Of a stretch of DNA of 64,000 nt, positions 19,078 through 29,135 are shown piece by piece. Every line of letters begins with the position of its first letter. Within the stretch, counting starts at the first letter, position 1. This DNA is from Pseudomonas sp. Irchel 3E20. Its GTDB lineage: Bacteria; Pseudomonadota; Gammaproteobacteria; Pseudomonadales; Pseudomonadaceae. The notes under the pieces are model-generated. The model made no database searches. It saw nothing but the letters and a program-made list of their open reading frames with translations, and had not been told where the DNA came from. The position numbers and the translations under genes are program-made. The DNA is taken from positions 246,552-310,551 of the forward strand of contig NZ_FYEE01000003.1 in assembly GCF_900187645.1 (NCBI RefSeq), read 5' to 3'.

Positions 19078-21495
19078 TTAGAACAGCACCTTCGCCACAT
19101 CCGCAAAGTGCTTGGCGAAGTGCACGGTCATGCCTTCCTTGAGGTAGTCGGGTAGTTCCTCGAAGTTACCGCGGTTGGGCTCGGGCAGGATCAGTTCGAA
19201 GATTTTCTGCCGGCGTGCGGCGATGACTTTCTCCCGGACGCCGCCAATGGGCAGCACATGGCCAGTGAGGGTCAGCTCGCCGGTCATGGCCACGCCTTTT
19301 TTCGGCACCTGGTCGCGTGCCAGCGAAAGCAGGGCACTGGCCATGGTCACCCCGGCGCTGGGGCCGTCCTTGGGCGTGGCACCTTCGGGCACGTGCAGGT
19401 GCACGAAGGCTTCGTCGAAGAACTGGCTGTCGCCGCCGAACTGCTTGAGGTGGGAGCTGACGTAGCTGTAGGCGATCTCGGCCGACTCCTTCATCACATC
19501 GCCCAGTTGCCCGGTGAGCTTGAAGCCGCGGTTGAGGGTGTGGATGCGCGTGGCTTCGATCGGCAGGGTGGCGCCGCCCATGCTGGTCCAGGCCAGGCCG
19601 GTGATGACGCCGATGCCGCTGAGCACCTGCTCGTTGCGAAACACCGGGGTGCCGAGGGAGGCTTGCAGGTCTTTGGGCCCCAGTTTGATGACGGCGGTGG
19701 GCGTGTCGATCAGTTTCACCACAGCCTTGCGCACCAGTTTGCCCAGTTGTTTTTCCAGTTGGCGCACGCCGGCTTCGCGGGCGTAGCCGTCGATCACGCT
19801 ACGCAGGGCGCTGTCGCTGATGCTCAGGCTGGTCTTGGCCACGCCGGCCTTTTCCAGTTGCTTGGGCCACAGGTGGCGTTTGGCGATGGCGATTTTTTCT
19901 TCGGTGATGTAGCCCGACAGGCGAATCACTTCCATGCGGTCCAGCAGCGGGCCGGGGATCGAGTCCAGGGTGTTGGCGGTGCACACGAACAGCACTTTGG
20001 ACAGGTCCAGGCGCAGGTCCAGGTAGTGGTCGAGAAATTCCACGTTCTGTTCCGGGTCCAGGGTTTCCAAAAGCGCCGAGGCCGGGTCGCCCTGGTAGCT
20101 CTGGCCCATCTTGTCGATCTCGTCGAGCATGATGACCGGGTTCATCACCTCCACTTCCTTGAGGGCCTGCACCAGTTTGCCGGGTTGGGCGCCGATGTAG
20201 GTGCGCCGGTGGCCCTTGATCTCGGCCTCGTCGCGCATGCCGCCGACGCTGAAGCGGTAGAACGGCCGCCCCAGGGATTCGGCGATGGATTTGCCGACGC
20301 TGGTCTTGCCCACGCCGGGCGGCCCCACCAGCAGCACAATGGAGCCGCTGACCTCACCCTTGTAGGCGCCGACGGCGAGGAATTCGAGAATGCGTTCCTT
20401 GATATCGTCCAGCCCGGCGTGGTGGCGGTCGAGCACTTTGCGCGCGTGCTTGAGGTCCAGTTTGTCGGCGCCGTACACGCCCCACGGCAGGGCGGTGGCC
20501 CAATCCAGGTAATTGCGGGTCACGGCGTATTCCGGCGAGCCGGTTTCCAGGATCGACAGCTTGTTCATTTCTTCGCTGATGCGCTTTTGCGCCTGGGCCG
20601 GCAGGGTTTTGCCGGTAAGCCGCTGCTCGAACTGCTCGAGGTCGGCGCTGCGGTCGTCTTTGGTCAGGCCCAGTTCCTGCTGGATCACCTTGAGCTGTTC
20701 CTTGAGGAAGAACTCACGCTGGTGTTCGCCGATCTTGCGGTTCACCTCGGCGGAGATTTCCTTTTGCAGGCGCGCGACTTCCACTTCCTTGCGCAGCATC
20801 GGCAGGACTTTTTCCATGCGCTTGAGCATGGGCACGCAATCGAGTACCTGCTGCAACTCGTTGCCGGTGGCCGAGGTGAGGGCGGCGGCGAAGTCGGTCA
20901 GGGGCGAGGGGTCGTTGGGGCTGAAGCGGTTGAGGTAGTTCTTCAACTCTTCGCTGTATAGCGGGTTGAGGGGCAGCAGCTCTTTGATCGCGTTAATCAG
21001 CGCCATGCCGTAGGCCTTGACCTCGTCGGTCGGCTCGCTGGGCTGGTGCGGGTATTCCACTTCCACCAGGTACGGCGGGCGGTGGTGCTTGAGCCAGGTG
21101 CGGATGCGCACGCGGGTCAGGCCCTGGGCGACGAATTGCAGCTTGCCGTCTTCGCGGCTGGCGTGGTGCACCTTGACCAGCGTGCCGTACAGCGGCAGGC
21201 GCGAGGTGTCGAAATGGCGTGGGTCTTCGGGCGGGGTGTCCATGTAGAACAGCGCCAGGCAGTGGTGCTCGGACTCGGCCACCAGGTCCAGCGTCTCGGC
21301 CCAGGGTTCTTCGTTGACGATCACCGGCAGCACTTGCGCGGGGAAGAACGGGCGGTTATGGATCGGGATGATGTAGACCTTGTCCGGCAGGTTCTGCCCC
21401 GGCAGGGCCAGGCCACGGCCCTGGGTATCGTGTTCGATGTGCTCGGAATCGGCGTAATGGTCGGTGTCTTCGGGGTGTTCTTGCTGGTCGGTCAT
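19078..21495 (-). CDS. asrA: Lon-family ATP-dependent protease, AsrA-like second Lon
   Basis: An 805-residue cytosolic AAA+ protease. The N-terminal substrate-binding domain starts with a charged leader (TDQQEHPEDTD) that the main Lon lacks. The AAA module has Walker A GPPGVGKTSVGKS near residue 390 and Walker B VIMLDEIDKM. The protease domain has the Lon Ser-Lys dyad, S713 in DGPSAGVTMAS and K756 in GVREKVIAARR. In P. aeruginosa the homologue (PA0779) takes part in the heat and aminoglycoside stress response. The ATG at 21495 is preferred over 21510 because of an AGG-rich site and family starts. Confidence 0.92.
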   Translation of the reverse strand: MTDQQEHPEDTDHYADSEHIEHDTQGRGLALPGQNLPDKVYIIPIHNRPFFPAQVLPVIVNEEPWAETLDLVAESEHHCLALFYMDTPPEDPRHFDTSRLPLYGTLVKVHHASREDGKLQFVAQGLTRVRIRTWLKHHRPPYLVEVEYPHQPSEPTDEVKAYGMALINAIKELLPLNPLYSEELKNYLNRFSPNDPSPLTDFAAALTSATGNELQQVLDCVPMLKRMEKVLPMLRKEVEVARLQKEISAEVNRKIGEHQREFFLKEQLKVIQQELGLTKDDRSADLEQFEQRLTGKTLPAQAQKRISEEMNKLSILETGSPEYAVTRNYLDWATALPWGVYGADKLDLKHARKVLDRHHAGLDDIKERILEFLAVGAYKGEVSGSIVLLVGPPGVGKTSVGKSIAESLGRPFYRFSVGGMRDEAEIKGHRRTYIGAQPGKLVQALKEVEVMNPVIMLDEIDKMGQSYQGDPASALLETLDPEQNVEFLDHYLDLRLDLSKVLFVCTANTLDSIPGPLLDRMEVIRLSGYITEEKIAIAKRHLWPKQLEKAGVAKTSLSISDSALRSVIDGYAREAGVRQLEKQLGKLVRKAVVKLIDTPTAVIKLGPKDLQASLGTPVFRNEQVLSGIGVITGLAWTSMGGATLPIEATRIHTLNRGFKLTGQLGDVMKESAEIAYSYVSSHLKQFGGDSQFFDEAFVHLHVPEGATPKDGPSAGVTMASALLSLARDQVPKKGVAMTGELTLTGHVLPIGGVREKVIAARRQKIFELILPEPNRGNFEELPDYLKEGMTVHFAKHFADVAKVLF

Positions 21496-21697
21496 GAGGC
21501 ACCTGCGCAATGGGGTATGGGTCTTAGATGGGGCACATGGCCAGGGGTTTCAATGGCGGGGTAATCAGTTAGGGCGTGCGGGCGCGCACCCAACGCCCAT
21601 GGCGTCTGCTAAATGTTCACGTCTAGGGCTACACATCGCGCTTGTTCGGGTTTCTGCCATGACGGTATCAGCCTGTTTTTGTGCAGGCGATGAGCAC

Positions 21698-21735
21698 AAA
21701 AAAGGCGACTACCCGTGAGGTAGCCGCCTTGGTTT
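21698..21735 (-). terminator. Intrinsic terminator of gcd
   Basis: Read on the minus strand, AAGGCGGCTACC and GGGTAGTCGCCTT pair around a TCAC loop and are followed by a T run. It sits about 20 bases after the gcd stop. Confidence 0.9.
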
Positions 21736-21751
21736 TAGCTGGCCTTGACGC

Positions 21752-24154
21752 TTAGTCCGCCAATTTGTACGCAATTACATAGTCGCCCTGCTTAGTGCCC
21801 AGGGAACCGTGGCCGCCGGCGACGACCAGCACATATTGCTTGCCGTCCTTGCCGGTGTAGGTCATGGGCGTGGTCTGGGCGCCTGCGGGCAGGCGGCCTT
21901 GCCACAGTTGCTTGCCGTTTTTCACGTCATAGGCGCGCAGGTATTGGTCCAGGGTACCGCTGAGGAAGGCCACGCCACCGGCGGTGGTGAAGGTGCCGCC
22001 CAGGCTCGGGACGCCCATGGTCAGGGGGATGGGCACCGGCGCGCTGTCGCGCACGGTGCCGTTTTTGTGCATCCAGATGGTTGTGTGGGTGGTCAAGTCA
22101 ACCGCCGCCACGTAACCCCAGGCTGGCGCCTGGCACGGCAGGCCCATGGGCGACAGCAGCGCTTCGAGCACCACGCCATAGGGCGCGCCTTTGTTCGGTT
22201 GCACGCCTTCGGTCTCGCTGACGCGTGGGCCTTGGGCGGCGATCTCCGAGGCCGGAATCAGCTTGGAGCGGAACGCCATGTAGCTGGGGTTGACGAAGGC
22301 GATCTGGCGTACCGGGTCGACTGAAATACCGCCCCAGTCGAACACACCGAAGTTACCCGGGTAGACGATCGAGCCTTGCAGTGAGGGCGGGGTGAACGGG
22401 CCGTCGTAGCGCAGGGACTTGAAGTCGATGCGGCACAGCAGCTGGTCGAACGGCGTCACGCCCCACATGTCACGCTCCTTGAGGGGCGGTGGCATGAAGT
22501 TCAACTCGGACTTGGGCTGGGTCGGCGAAGTGTGGTCGCCTGCCACCGCGCCTTGCGGCACCGGCACTTCGTGGATCGGCACGATGGCTTCGCCGGTGCG
22601 TCGGTCCAGCACGTAGATGCTGCCCTGCTTGGTCGAGGCCAGCACGGCGGGTTTGACGCCGTCGGCGGTTTTCAGGTCCATCAGGGTGGGTTGGCCGCCC
22701 ACGTCCATGTCCCACAGGTCATGGTGAGTGAACTGCATGTACCAGCGCACCTTGCCGGTATCGATGTCCAGGGCGGTCAGGCCGGCGGCGTATTTTTCCG
22801 ACTCGGGGGTGCGGTCGCCGCCGTACTGGTCGGGGGTCTGGTTGCCCATGGGCAGGTAGAGCATGCCGAGCTTTTCATCGACCGCGAACATCGACCACAT
22901 GTTGGGCGAGTTGCGGGTGTAGGTTTTGCCCTCGGCCAGCGGCGTGGTGTCGTCGGGGTTGCCGCTGTCCCAGTTCCACACCCGTTTGCCGGTGTGCACG
23001 TCGAAAGCGCGGATCACGCCGCTGGGCTCGTCGGTGGAGACGTTGTCGGTGACATGGCCGCCGATCACCACCAGGTTTTTCGTCACCGCCGGTGGCGAGG
23101 TGGAGTAGTAGCCACCGGCCGTGAAGCCGCCGATGTTGGCGCGCAGGTCGACTTGGCCCTTGTCGCCGAAGTCTTCGCACATCTTGCCGGTGTCGGCGTT
23201 GAGGGCGATCAGGCGGGTGTCGGCGGTGGGCAGGAAGATCCGGCGCGGGCAGGCGTTGGCCGTGGCCGCTGGGCTTTGCTCGGTGCTACTGGCGGCGTAG
23301 GCGGCGTCATCGTGGTACGCCACGCCACGGCAGGTCATGTGGGCCCAGCCCTTGAAGTTCGCCGCGTTCTGCGTCGAGAGCTTGGGGTCGAAGCGCCAGA
23401 TTTCCTTGCCGGTGTCCGGGTCCAGGGCGATCACCTGGCTGTGGGGCGTGCACACGTAGAGCATGCCGTTGACCTTGAGCGGGGTGTTTTCCGCGGTGGT
23501 TTCGCCCGGGTCGTTCGGCCCGGGCAGGTCGCCGGTGCGATAGGTCCAGGCCGGCACCAGTTTGCTCACGTTCTGCGCGGTGATCTGAGCCAGTGGCGAA
23601 TAACGGTCACCGTGGGCGCTGCGCCCATAGGAGTTCCAGTCGCCATCAGCCTGGGCCGGGGCGGTGTTGGCCATGCCGGGCACGTTGTCGCGGTCCAGTT
23701 CGCCCTTGATTTCACCGGGGTTCGTGAACTGGCTGGCCAGCGCCGCGGCGCCAGCGATGACAACCGCCGCGCCGAGGGCGCCAGTGCCCATGCCTGACGG
23801 TTGGCCACGCAGCAGCGGCCGGCGCAGCCAGGGCAGCAGCAGGACGATACCGATGGCGAAGAACATCGCCAGGCGTGGCACCAGTTGCCACCAGTCCAGG
23901 CCCACTTCCCACAGGGCCCACACGGTGCTGGCGAACAGCACCAACGCGTACAGGCCCAGCGCTGCGCGGCGGGCCGCCAGCAGCAGGGCGCCAGTGGCAA
24001 TCAGGCCGATACCGGCCAAGACGTAATACAGGGACCCGCCAAGCAGGCTCAGCTTGATCCCCCCGGCCAGCAAGGCCAGGCCCATTAGCGCAAGCACGAT
24101 ACCGAGCAGGCTCGGCAGCAGGCGGCTGCGACTCAAAGCACCATCAGTGCCCAT
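21752..24154 (-). CDS. gcd: Membrane-bound PQQ-dependent glucose dehydrogenase
   Basis: It oxidises glucose to gluconate in the periplasm and passes electrons to ubiquinone. It is the entry to direct glucose oxidation and the cause of gluconic-acid phosphate solubilisation. It has 800 residues from ATG 24154 (GGAG upstream; an upstream in-frame ATG is rejected). Five transmembrane segments lie in residues 10-150, followed by an eight-bladed PQQ propeller with quinoprotein signatures (NSYGRSAHGDRYSPLAQI; WAHMTCRGVAYHDD; GNQTPDQYGGDRTPESEKY). It lies next to oprB, which supplies the sugar. The cofactor must come from pqq genes elsewhere. Confidence 0.96.
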   Translation of the reverse strand: MGTDGALSRSRLLPSLLGIVLALMGLALLAGGIKLSLLGGSLYYVLAGIGLIATGALLLAARRAALGLYALVLFASTVWALWEVGLDWWQLVPRLAMFFAIGIVLLLPWLRRPLLRGQPSGMGTGALGAAVVIAGAAALASQFTNPGEIKGELDRDNVPGMANTAPAQADGDWNSYGRSAHGDRYSPLAQITAQNVSKLVPAWTYRTGDLPGPNDPGETTAENTPLKVNGMLYVCTPHSQVIALDPDTGKEIWRFDPKLSTQNAANFKGWAHMTCRGVAYHDDAAYAASSTEQSPAATANACPRRIFLPTADTRLIALNADTGKMCEDFGDKGQVDLRANIGGFTAGGYYSTSPPAVTKNLVVIGGHVTDNVSTDEPSGVIRAFDVHTGKRVWNWDSGNPDDTTPLAEGKTYTRNSPNMWSMFAVDEKLGMLYLPMGNQTPDQYGGDRTPESEKYAAGLTALDIDTGKVRWYMQFTHHDLWDMDVGGQPTLMDLKTADGVKPAVLASTKQGSIYVLDRRTGEAIVPIHEVPVPQGAVAGDHTSPTQPKSELNFMPPPLKERDMWGVTPFDQLLCRIDFKSLRYDGPFTPPSLQGSIVYPGNFGVFDWGGISVDPVRQIAFVNPSYMAFRSKLIPASEIAAQGPRVSETEGVQPNKGAPYGVVLEALLSPMGLPCQAPAWGYVAAVDLTTHTTIWMHKNGTVRDSAPVPIPLTMGVPSLGGTFTTAGGVAFLSGTLDQYLRAYDVKNGKQLWQGRLPAGAQTTPMTYTGKDGKQYVLVVAGGHGSLGTKQGDYVIAYKLAD

Positions 24155-24288
24155 AGTGTGGTTCTCCGTGACGTTGAGAGTGGTCCCGCGCTGGTTCACT
24201 GTAGATGACGATCAGGCGCGGGCTTGGTTCAGATAAGTAAGTAGGGGCTTTGAGCCCTGGGCCTTCCTCGGTGGCAGGGTGCGCTGCG

Positions 24289-24367
24289 GTGGGAGCGAGC
24301 CCTGCTCGCGATGGCGGCTTTGCATGCGGCCGATCTAGCGCTATCGCGGGCAAGCCCGCTCCCACAG
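24289..24367. repeat. REPIN between gcd and oprB
   Basis: GTGGGAGCGAGCCCTGCTCG and CTATCGCGGGCAAGCCCGCT flank a central spacer as an inverted REP pair, giving a long palindrome just upstream of gcd. Confidence 0.75.
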
Positions 24368-24383
24368 GTTTCTCTGGCGTGGG

Positions 24384-25748
24384 TCAGAACGACGACTGAA
24401 TTTTGACCCCGCCGATCAACGCGTCATCGACGCGGCTGACCCCGCCGGGGTGGCGGATGTATTGCAGGTTGGGGCGTACGGTCAGCCAGTTGGCCAGGTG
24501 GATGCCGTAATAGAGTTCGGCGCTGTACTCGGTGTCCTGGGGCGGCAGGTAGCGGGCGTCGTCGTAGTCGGCCACTACGCGGGCGCGGTTCTGCGCTTGG
24601 GCGTTCTTGCGGTACGCCGGGTTGACGTGCACCCGGGCCAGGGCGAAGCCGATGTCGTCTTTGGTGCGGGCGTCGAACAGGCCTTTATAAACCACGCCAG
24701 CCTGCACGTAGTTATCGATGGCGTTGGTTTTCTTGTCGTGCAGCGTCGCGTTGGCGAACACATTCAAGCCCCGGGACCGGTCGCTGGCGCGGCTGGTCAG
24801 TTGCTGCTGCGCGCCGAGCCAGAAGCCGTGCTTGCTGGAGGCGCTGCGGTAGCTTTCACCGCTCAGGGCCGCGGGTTGGCCGTGGCTGTCTTGGTACACA
24901 TCGCGGGCATTGGCGTTGCTGTAGTAGTAACCGGCGCGGTACTCGCCCGGCAGGCTGTTGAGCGCCGGCGTCCACACCAACTCCACCGGCAGCACCGCGC
25001 CCTGGGTGCCGCTGCCGCTGAGCTTGAAGCCGTTGCCGCGGTCCAGGTTGGAAGGGTTTTGCTCATAGGCGCCGACCTGGGCGTAAAGCTGGGGAGTGAG
25101 GTGGTATTTGACCCGCAGCGCCCACTGGCTGACCGGCCAGTTGTACCAGATGTCGCCGGCCCAGTTGCCCACTTGCGAGCCGCAGAACGCCAGGTTCTGG
25201 AAGTCGCAGGGGAAGCTGTTGAAGTCTTCGCCTTGGCCAAAGCGGCCGGCCTTGATGTCGAGTGCCTGGTCGAAGAATTTCTGCTGGTACCACATCTGTG
25301 TCAGCCGCCAGGTCTGGCCACGGCCCCAGACTTCCTGGGCCGAGGTGAAACCGCCGACCCGTGGGTCGTTGATGCGGTCGTTGCTGATGTTGTCGCCGTG
25401 GCGCTCGGTGAGGGTCAGTTGGAACTCGGCATGGTCCCAACCCAGAATCTTGTCCAGGTCCAGGTGGCTGCCAAAGCCGAACTGGCCGCTGTAGCGGGTG
25501 GTGCGGTGGTGGTCGTAGCCGCCGTGCAGGTTGCTGCCCGTCTCGCCGGTGTAGTCGATCTTGAAGTCGTAACCCTGCTCAGACAGCGCTGTCCGGGTAC
25601 CGCCCCAATCACCCAGCATCCAGTTCGAATCGCGCTCCAGCGCGGGCGTGGCGTGGGCGCAGAGGGCGAACCCCATGGCGCCGAGGCCGCCGAGCAGGCG
25701 CAGGGAATGGGTGGGAAAGGCGCAACGCAAAGGGTGTAAAGCAGGCAT
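24384..25748 (-). CDS. oprB: OprB-family carbohydrate-selective porin
   Basis: A 454-residue outer-membrane beta-barrel with signal peptide (about residues 1-34, ending LCAHATPA). The mature start matches OprB (LERDSNWMLGDWGGTRTALSEQGYDF). The C-terminus ends in Phe (GGVKIQSSF), as required for barrel assembly. These porins admit glucose and related sugars under low sugar supply. It lies immediately upstream of gcd on the same strand, so outer-membrane uptake and periplasmic oxidation are physically linked. A 53-codon N-terminal extension from an earlier ATG overlaps a terminator hairpin and is rejected. Confidence 0.93.
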   Translation of the reverse strand: MPALHPLRCAFPTHSLRLLGGLGAMGFALCAHATPALERDSNWMLGDWGGTRTALSEQGYDFKIDYTGETGSNLHGGYDHHRTTRYSGQFGFGSHLDLDKILGWDHAEFQLTLTERHGDNISNDRINDPRVGGFTSAQEVWGRGQTWRLTQMWYQQKFFDQALDIKAGRFGQGEDFNSFPCDFQNLAFCGSQVGNWAGDIWYNWPVSQWALRVKYHLTPQLYAQVGAYEQNPSNLDRGNGFKLSGSGTQGAVLPVELVWTPALNSLPGEYRAGYYYSNANARDVYQDSHGQPAALSGESYRSASSKHGFWLGAQQQLTSRASDRSRGLNVFANATLHDKKTNAIDNYVQAGVVYKGLFDARTKDDIGFALARVHVNPAYRKNAQAQNRARVVADYDDARYLPPQDTEYSAELYYGIHLANWLTVRPNLQYIRHPGGVSRVDDALIGGVKIQSSF

Positions 25749-25867
25749 AGAAATGAGGTCTTGGTGAAGTGCGGGGGGCGGATGCAAGCCGCGGCCATTG
25801 GCAAAAACCGCGCCGTGACGGGCCTGTCGGGCGAAAGTGAATCGTTTCAGCGTGTGACAGAAAGGAT

Positions 25868-25899
25868 AAAGGGCCTTCTCCCCAAGAGAAAGCCCTTTT
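25868..25899. terminator. Terminator hairpin downstream of the znuD-like gene
   Basis: The stem AAAGGGCCTTCTC/GAGAAAGCCCTTT (12 of 13 pairs) sits between the TonB receptor stop and the oprB start, with short A and T tracts at its ends. It would terminate the leftward receptor transcript. Confidence 0.75.
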
Positions 25900-25962
25900 A
25901 TTGACATGGATCATTTCAGGTTTGGTAACAGTGTGGCTCGAACGCTGTGGGTTGGGCCGTCC

Positions 25963-25992
25963 CGGTAGGCGCGGGCGAGCCCGCGCCTACCG
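25963..25992. repeat. Near-perfect 30-bp palindrome (REP family)
   Basis: A 14-bp arm CGGTAGGCGCGGGC and its exact complement flank a 2-base loop, about 20 bases after the stop of the TonB receptor gene. It may also stabilise the 3' end of that mRNA. Confidence 0.75.
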
Positions 25993-26013
25993 AGGGTGCT
26001 TCTCAAGGGGGGC

Positions 26014-28041
26014 TTAGAATGTCGTGCGCAACCCCACCTCCACCCCTCGGCCTTGGGCCGGGGCGATGTCGCGCAGGATCGAGCTGGCGTAGCGCACGGT
26101 TTGGTTGGTCAGGTTTTCGCCTTTGACGAAGGCCAGCCATTGGCTGGCGCCGATGTCGAAGCGGTAGCCGGCGCTGGCGCCCAGGGTGGTGTAGCCGTCG
26201 GTGGCGCTTTCGTTGGCCGGTACGCGGTGTTGGCTGCTGGCGTGTTCGACGTCGATGCGTGCCTGCCAGCGTTCCAGTTCCCACAGCAGGCCGCTGTTCA
26301 GGCGCAGCGGGGCGATGCGGGGCAGGGCCTGGCCGTTGTCGAGGTTTTTCGCGCGGGTGTAATCGCCGGACAGCTCCAGGGCAAACTTGCCGTAGGCATT
26401 TTCTCCTAGTGTCCAGCGATCCTGGGCTTCGATGCCGCTGAAGCGCGCCCGCACGCCGGAGTAGCCGTATTCGGGGATGCCGTCGGCGTCTTCTTCGCCT
26501 TCGTCATTGAGGTTGCGCCCCGTGCCGAGCAGGCCGATGTAGTGGGAGAAGTGGCTGTAGAACAGCCCCACGCTGCCCTTGTGCACGCCGTTGTCAAAGC
26601 GCAGGGCCAGGTCGCTGGACACGGCTTTTTCCTTGTTCAGGCCGGCGTCGCCCACTTCATAGGTGCCGGTGGCGACGTGGGCGCCGTTGGCGTACAGCTC
26701 ATAGAAGGTTGGCGCGCGTTCGGTGTAGCCCAGGGTCGCGGCCAGGGACCACACCGGCGTCAGGCTGTACACCGCGCCGGACGACAGGCTGGCGGCGTTG
26801 AAGCGGCTGGCCTGGTCGGCCCGGGCGAAACGCTCGTTGCCCTGGCTGTCGGGGGCGATGCGGGTGTGCTCCAGGCGCGCGCCCAGGCTCAGTTTCAGGC
26901 GTTCGCTGGCTTGCAGTTCTTCGAGCACGAAGAGCGCGGCGCTGTTGGTGTCGGTTTGCGGTACGAAGGCTTCCTCGCCCAGGGCAGAAAATTCGCTGCG
27001 GCTGAACTGGGCGCCGACCACGCCTTCCACGGGGCCCAAGGGCTGGTGCCGTGCCTCGATACGCGCTTCGTAGCCCTTGTTCTTGAAGATCGTGCCGACT
27101 TCGCCGTCCTCGATTTCCCGGTGTTCGTAGTCGGTGTAGGCGGCGTCGAGCTTCACCGAGCTGAACGGCCCGTCGAGGTTACGCAGTTGCGAGGCGAAGG
27201 CGTAGTGATCCTGCTTCATGCCAATGCGCACGCTGTCTTCGGCCGGCGAGCCGTAGTTGGCGTCGTAGTTGCTGTAGGAAAGCCCCGCATAGCCGTCGTC
27301 CCAGGTGTAGGCACCGCCCACCGCGCCGCCGTCCTGGCGCCCGTCGCTGTTGCCCAAGCGGCCCTTTTTGCCATTACCGTCGTCGCTGGCGGGGGCGTGG
27401 CGGCTGCGGGCGAAACCGGGGATTTTCAGGTCGTTGAACTGCCGCGAGTTGGCGTCCAGGTGCAGGGCGAAGGTGCCGTTGCCAGCCTCCAGTTTGCCCG
27501 CGCTGCTACGGGTGGTGTCGGCGCCACCGTAGCGCAACTCGCCCGCGCCCTGGATACCGTCGATGGCGGCGGTGGGGATGCGGTTGTCGAAGCTGTTGAC
27601 CACGCCGCCGATGGCGTTGCCGCCGTAGAGCAGGGCGGCGGGGCCGCGCACGATCTCGATGCGCTCGACGTTGACCGGGTCCAGCGGCACCGCGTGGTCA
27701 TAGGACAACGACGAGGCGTCGAGGGCGCCGACACCGTTGCGCAGAATGCGGATGCGGTCGCCATCCAGGCCCCGAATGATTGGGCGGCTGGCGCCCGGGC
27801 CGAAGTAGGACGACGACACGCCAGGCTGCTTGTTCAGGGTTTCCCCCAGGCTGCCTTGCTGTTGCAGGGTCAGGGCATCGCCTTCGAGCACGCTGGCGGG
27901 GGCGGCCAATTGGCTGCCCAAGGGGTTGGCGGTGATGATTTGCGGTTGCAGTTCCAGGGCATGGGCCGGGGCGCCGAACAGCAGCGCGGCGCACAGCGGC
28001 GTCAGGCGCCAGAGCAGGGGGCGAGAGGCGGAGGGGAGCAT
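26014..28041 (-). CDS. znuD: TonB-dependent outer-membrane receptor, ZnuD-like zinc uptake
   Basis: The 675-residue receptor has a signal peptide (ending PAHA near 28), a plug domain (about 40-160) with [22 protein letters not shown], and a barrel ending in aromatic Phe ([10 protein letters not shown]). The region [19 protein letters not shown] and an extracellular loop with His, Asp and Lys ([13 protein letters not shown]) fit ZnuD-type receptors, which take up zinc or zinc-loaded carriers at low zinc. A Zur-like operator at 28090-28113 lies about 50 bases upstream and supports the assignment independently. It is likely monocistronic. A heme or other substrate is the alternative reading. Confidence 0.88.
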   Translation of the reverse strand: MLPSASRPLLWRLTPLCAALLFGAPAHALELQPQIITANPLGSQLAAPASVLEGDALTLQQQGSLGETLNKQPGVSSSYFGPGASRPIIRGLDGDRIRILRNGVGALDASSLSYDHAVPLDPVNVERIEIVRGPAALLYGGNAIGGVVNSFDNRIPTAAIDGIQGAGELRYGGADTTRSSAGKLEAGNGTFALHLDANSRQFNDLKIPGFARSRHAPASDDGNGKKGRLGNSDGRQDGGAVGGAYTWDDGYAGLSYSNYDANYGSPAEDSVRIGMKQDHYAFASQLRNLDGPFSSVKLDAAYTDYEHREIEDGEVGTIFKNKGYEARIEARHQPLGPVEGVVGAQFSRSEFSALGEEAFVPQTDTNSAALFVLEELQASERLKLSLGARLEHTRIAPDSQGNERFARADQASRFNAASLSSGAVYSLTPVWSLAATLGYTERAPTFYELYANGAHVATGTYEVGDAGLNKEKAVSSDLALRFDNGVHKGSVGLFYSHFSHYIGLLGTGRNLNDEGEEDADGIPEYGYSGVRARFSGIEAQDRWTLGENAYGKFALELSGDYTRAKNLDNGQALPRIAPLRLNSGLLWELERWQARIDVEHASSQHRVPANESATDGYTTLGASAGYRFDIGASQWLAFVKGENLTNQTVRYASSILRDIAPAQGRGVEVGLRTTF

Positions 28042-28089
28042 GGAGCGTTCCTTGGCAAACGGAGGGGATTGAGACGAAAGGGTGGGTTA

Positions 28090-28113
28090 CGTTATGTAAT
28101 AAGATAACATTTC
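28090..28113. promoter_or_regulatory. Zur-box-like operator
   Basis: On the minus strand GAAATGTTATC and ATTACATAACG flank a short centre. They match the gamma-proteobacterial Zur consensus half-site GAAATGTTATA and its mirror with few mismatches. It sits in the divergent spacer upstream of the ZnuD-like gene, where zinc-bound Zur would repress transcription. Confidence 0.7.
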
Positions 28114-28241
28114 TTTTCGTGGCTCAAGGGGAACTTTTCCGTCGTGGTCGCCAGCGGCTACAGTCAAGGCAGCGCTTCCACCGGGGCGGCCCGTCGGCTA
28201 AGGTGCGCGGCTTCCTTCCCCACTTCGCTCAAAGGCCCGGC

Positions 28242-28472
28242 ATGACCGCAACCGACACCAACCCCCTGCACGGCGTGACCCTGGAACAGATCCTCAACGC
28301 CCTGGTGCAGCACTACGAATGGACGGGGCTGGCCGAGCGCATCGATATCCGCTGCTTTAAAAGCGACCCCAGCATCAAGTCGAGCCTGACCTTCCTGCGC
28401 AAAACCCCGTGGGCGCGGGAGAAGGTCGAGCACCTCTACGTCAAGTTGATGCGCACCAAGCGCCCGCACTAA
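28242..28472 (+). CDS. VF530-family (DUF2132) small protein
   Basis: A 76-residue soluble protein. The pattern [13 protein letters not shown] start ([12 protein letters not shown]), [34 protein letters not shown] defines the VF530 family, whose solved member has a small helical fold suggested to bind DNA. The start at 28242 removes an upstream extension that runs through the spacer. It ends three bases before the next gene, so the two are co-transcribed. The function is not established. Confidence 0.88.
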   Translation: MTATDTNPLHGVTLEQILNALVQHYEWTGLAERIDIRCFKSDPSIKSSLTFLRKTPWAREKVEHLYVKLMRTKRPH

Positions 28473-28475
28473 GCC

Positions 28476-29135
28476 ATGCACGCCGTCGCCCTGGGCCGTC
28501 ATCAGCGCTGGTTTGTCACGGCGGCGGCGTGGCTGGGCTGGGCGGGGTTGGCGATTCAGTTGTATTTGATTTTGAGCCTGCGCTGGGCGGCCGAGGCCAG
28601 CCTGGTGGGCGGGTTGGTAAATTTCTTCAGTTTCTTCACGGTGCTGAGCAACACCCTGGTGGCGGTGGTGCTGACCTGCCACCTCAGCGCCCGCAACGGT
28701 GCGGCACGGCGCTTTTTCCTCCAGCCGTGGGTCAGCAGCGGTGTGGCGGTGAGCATTGTGGTGGTGGCGGTGGCCTACAGCCTGTTGCTGCGCCACTTGT
28801 GGCAACCCCAGGGCTGGCAACGGGTGGCGGATCAATTGCTGCACGACGTGATGCCGCTGCTGTTTGCCTTTTACTGGTGGCGCTGGGTGCCTAAGGGCCG
28901 CTTGCGTGTGGCGCATGTGGCGCTGTGGGCGGCGTACCCGCTGCTGTACTTCGGCGCGGTGCTGCTACGCGGCGAATCCATTGGCTTGTACCCCTATCCC
29001 TTTATCGACGTGGGCAAACTGGGTTATCCACAGGTGCTGCTCAATGCCGTGGGGATTCTGCTGGGGTTTGTCGCGGTGGGGCTGGCGCTGGTGGCGCTGG
29101 ATCGGTTCCTGTGGGCGCGAGCTCGCCCGCGATAG
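28476..29135 (+). CDS. Pr6Pr-family integral membrane protein
   Basis: A 219-residue protein with six hydrophobic segments and the family-like motifs FFSFFTVLSNTLV near residue 50, LLHDVMPLLFAFYWW near 125 and YPYPFIDVGKLGYP near 175. Pr6Pr (FAR-17a/AIG1-like) members have no well-established bacterial role. It follows the VF530 gene by three bases. Its last codons (encoding ARARPR and the TAG stop) lie inside a REP element, so the C-terminus appears to have been rewritten by the repeat. Confidence 0.82.
   Translation: MHAVALGRHQRWFVTAAAWLGWAGLAIQLYLILSLRWAAEASLVGGLVNFFSFFTVLSNTLVAVVLTCHLSARNGAARRFFLQPWVSSGVAVSIVVVAVAYSLLLRHLWQPQGWQRVADQLLHDVMPLLFAFYWWRWVPKGRLRVAHVALWAAYPLLYFGAVLLRGESIGLYPYPFIDVGKLGYPQVLLNAVGILLGFVAVGLALVALDRFLWARARPR

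Noticed and set aside
26542..28107. Open frame of 521 codons antisense to the ZnuD-like gene
   Set aside because: It has typical shadow composition; the minus strand encodes a full TonB receptor with all expected features.
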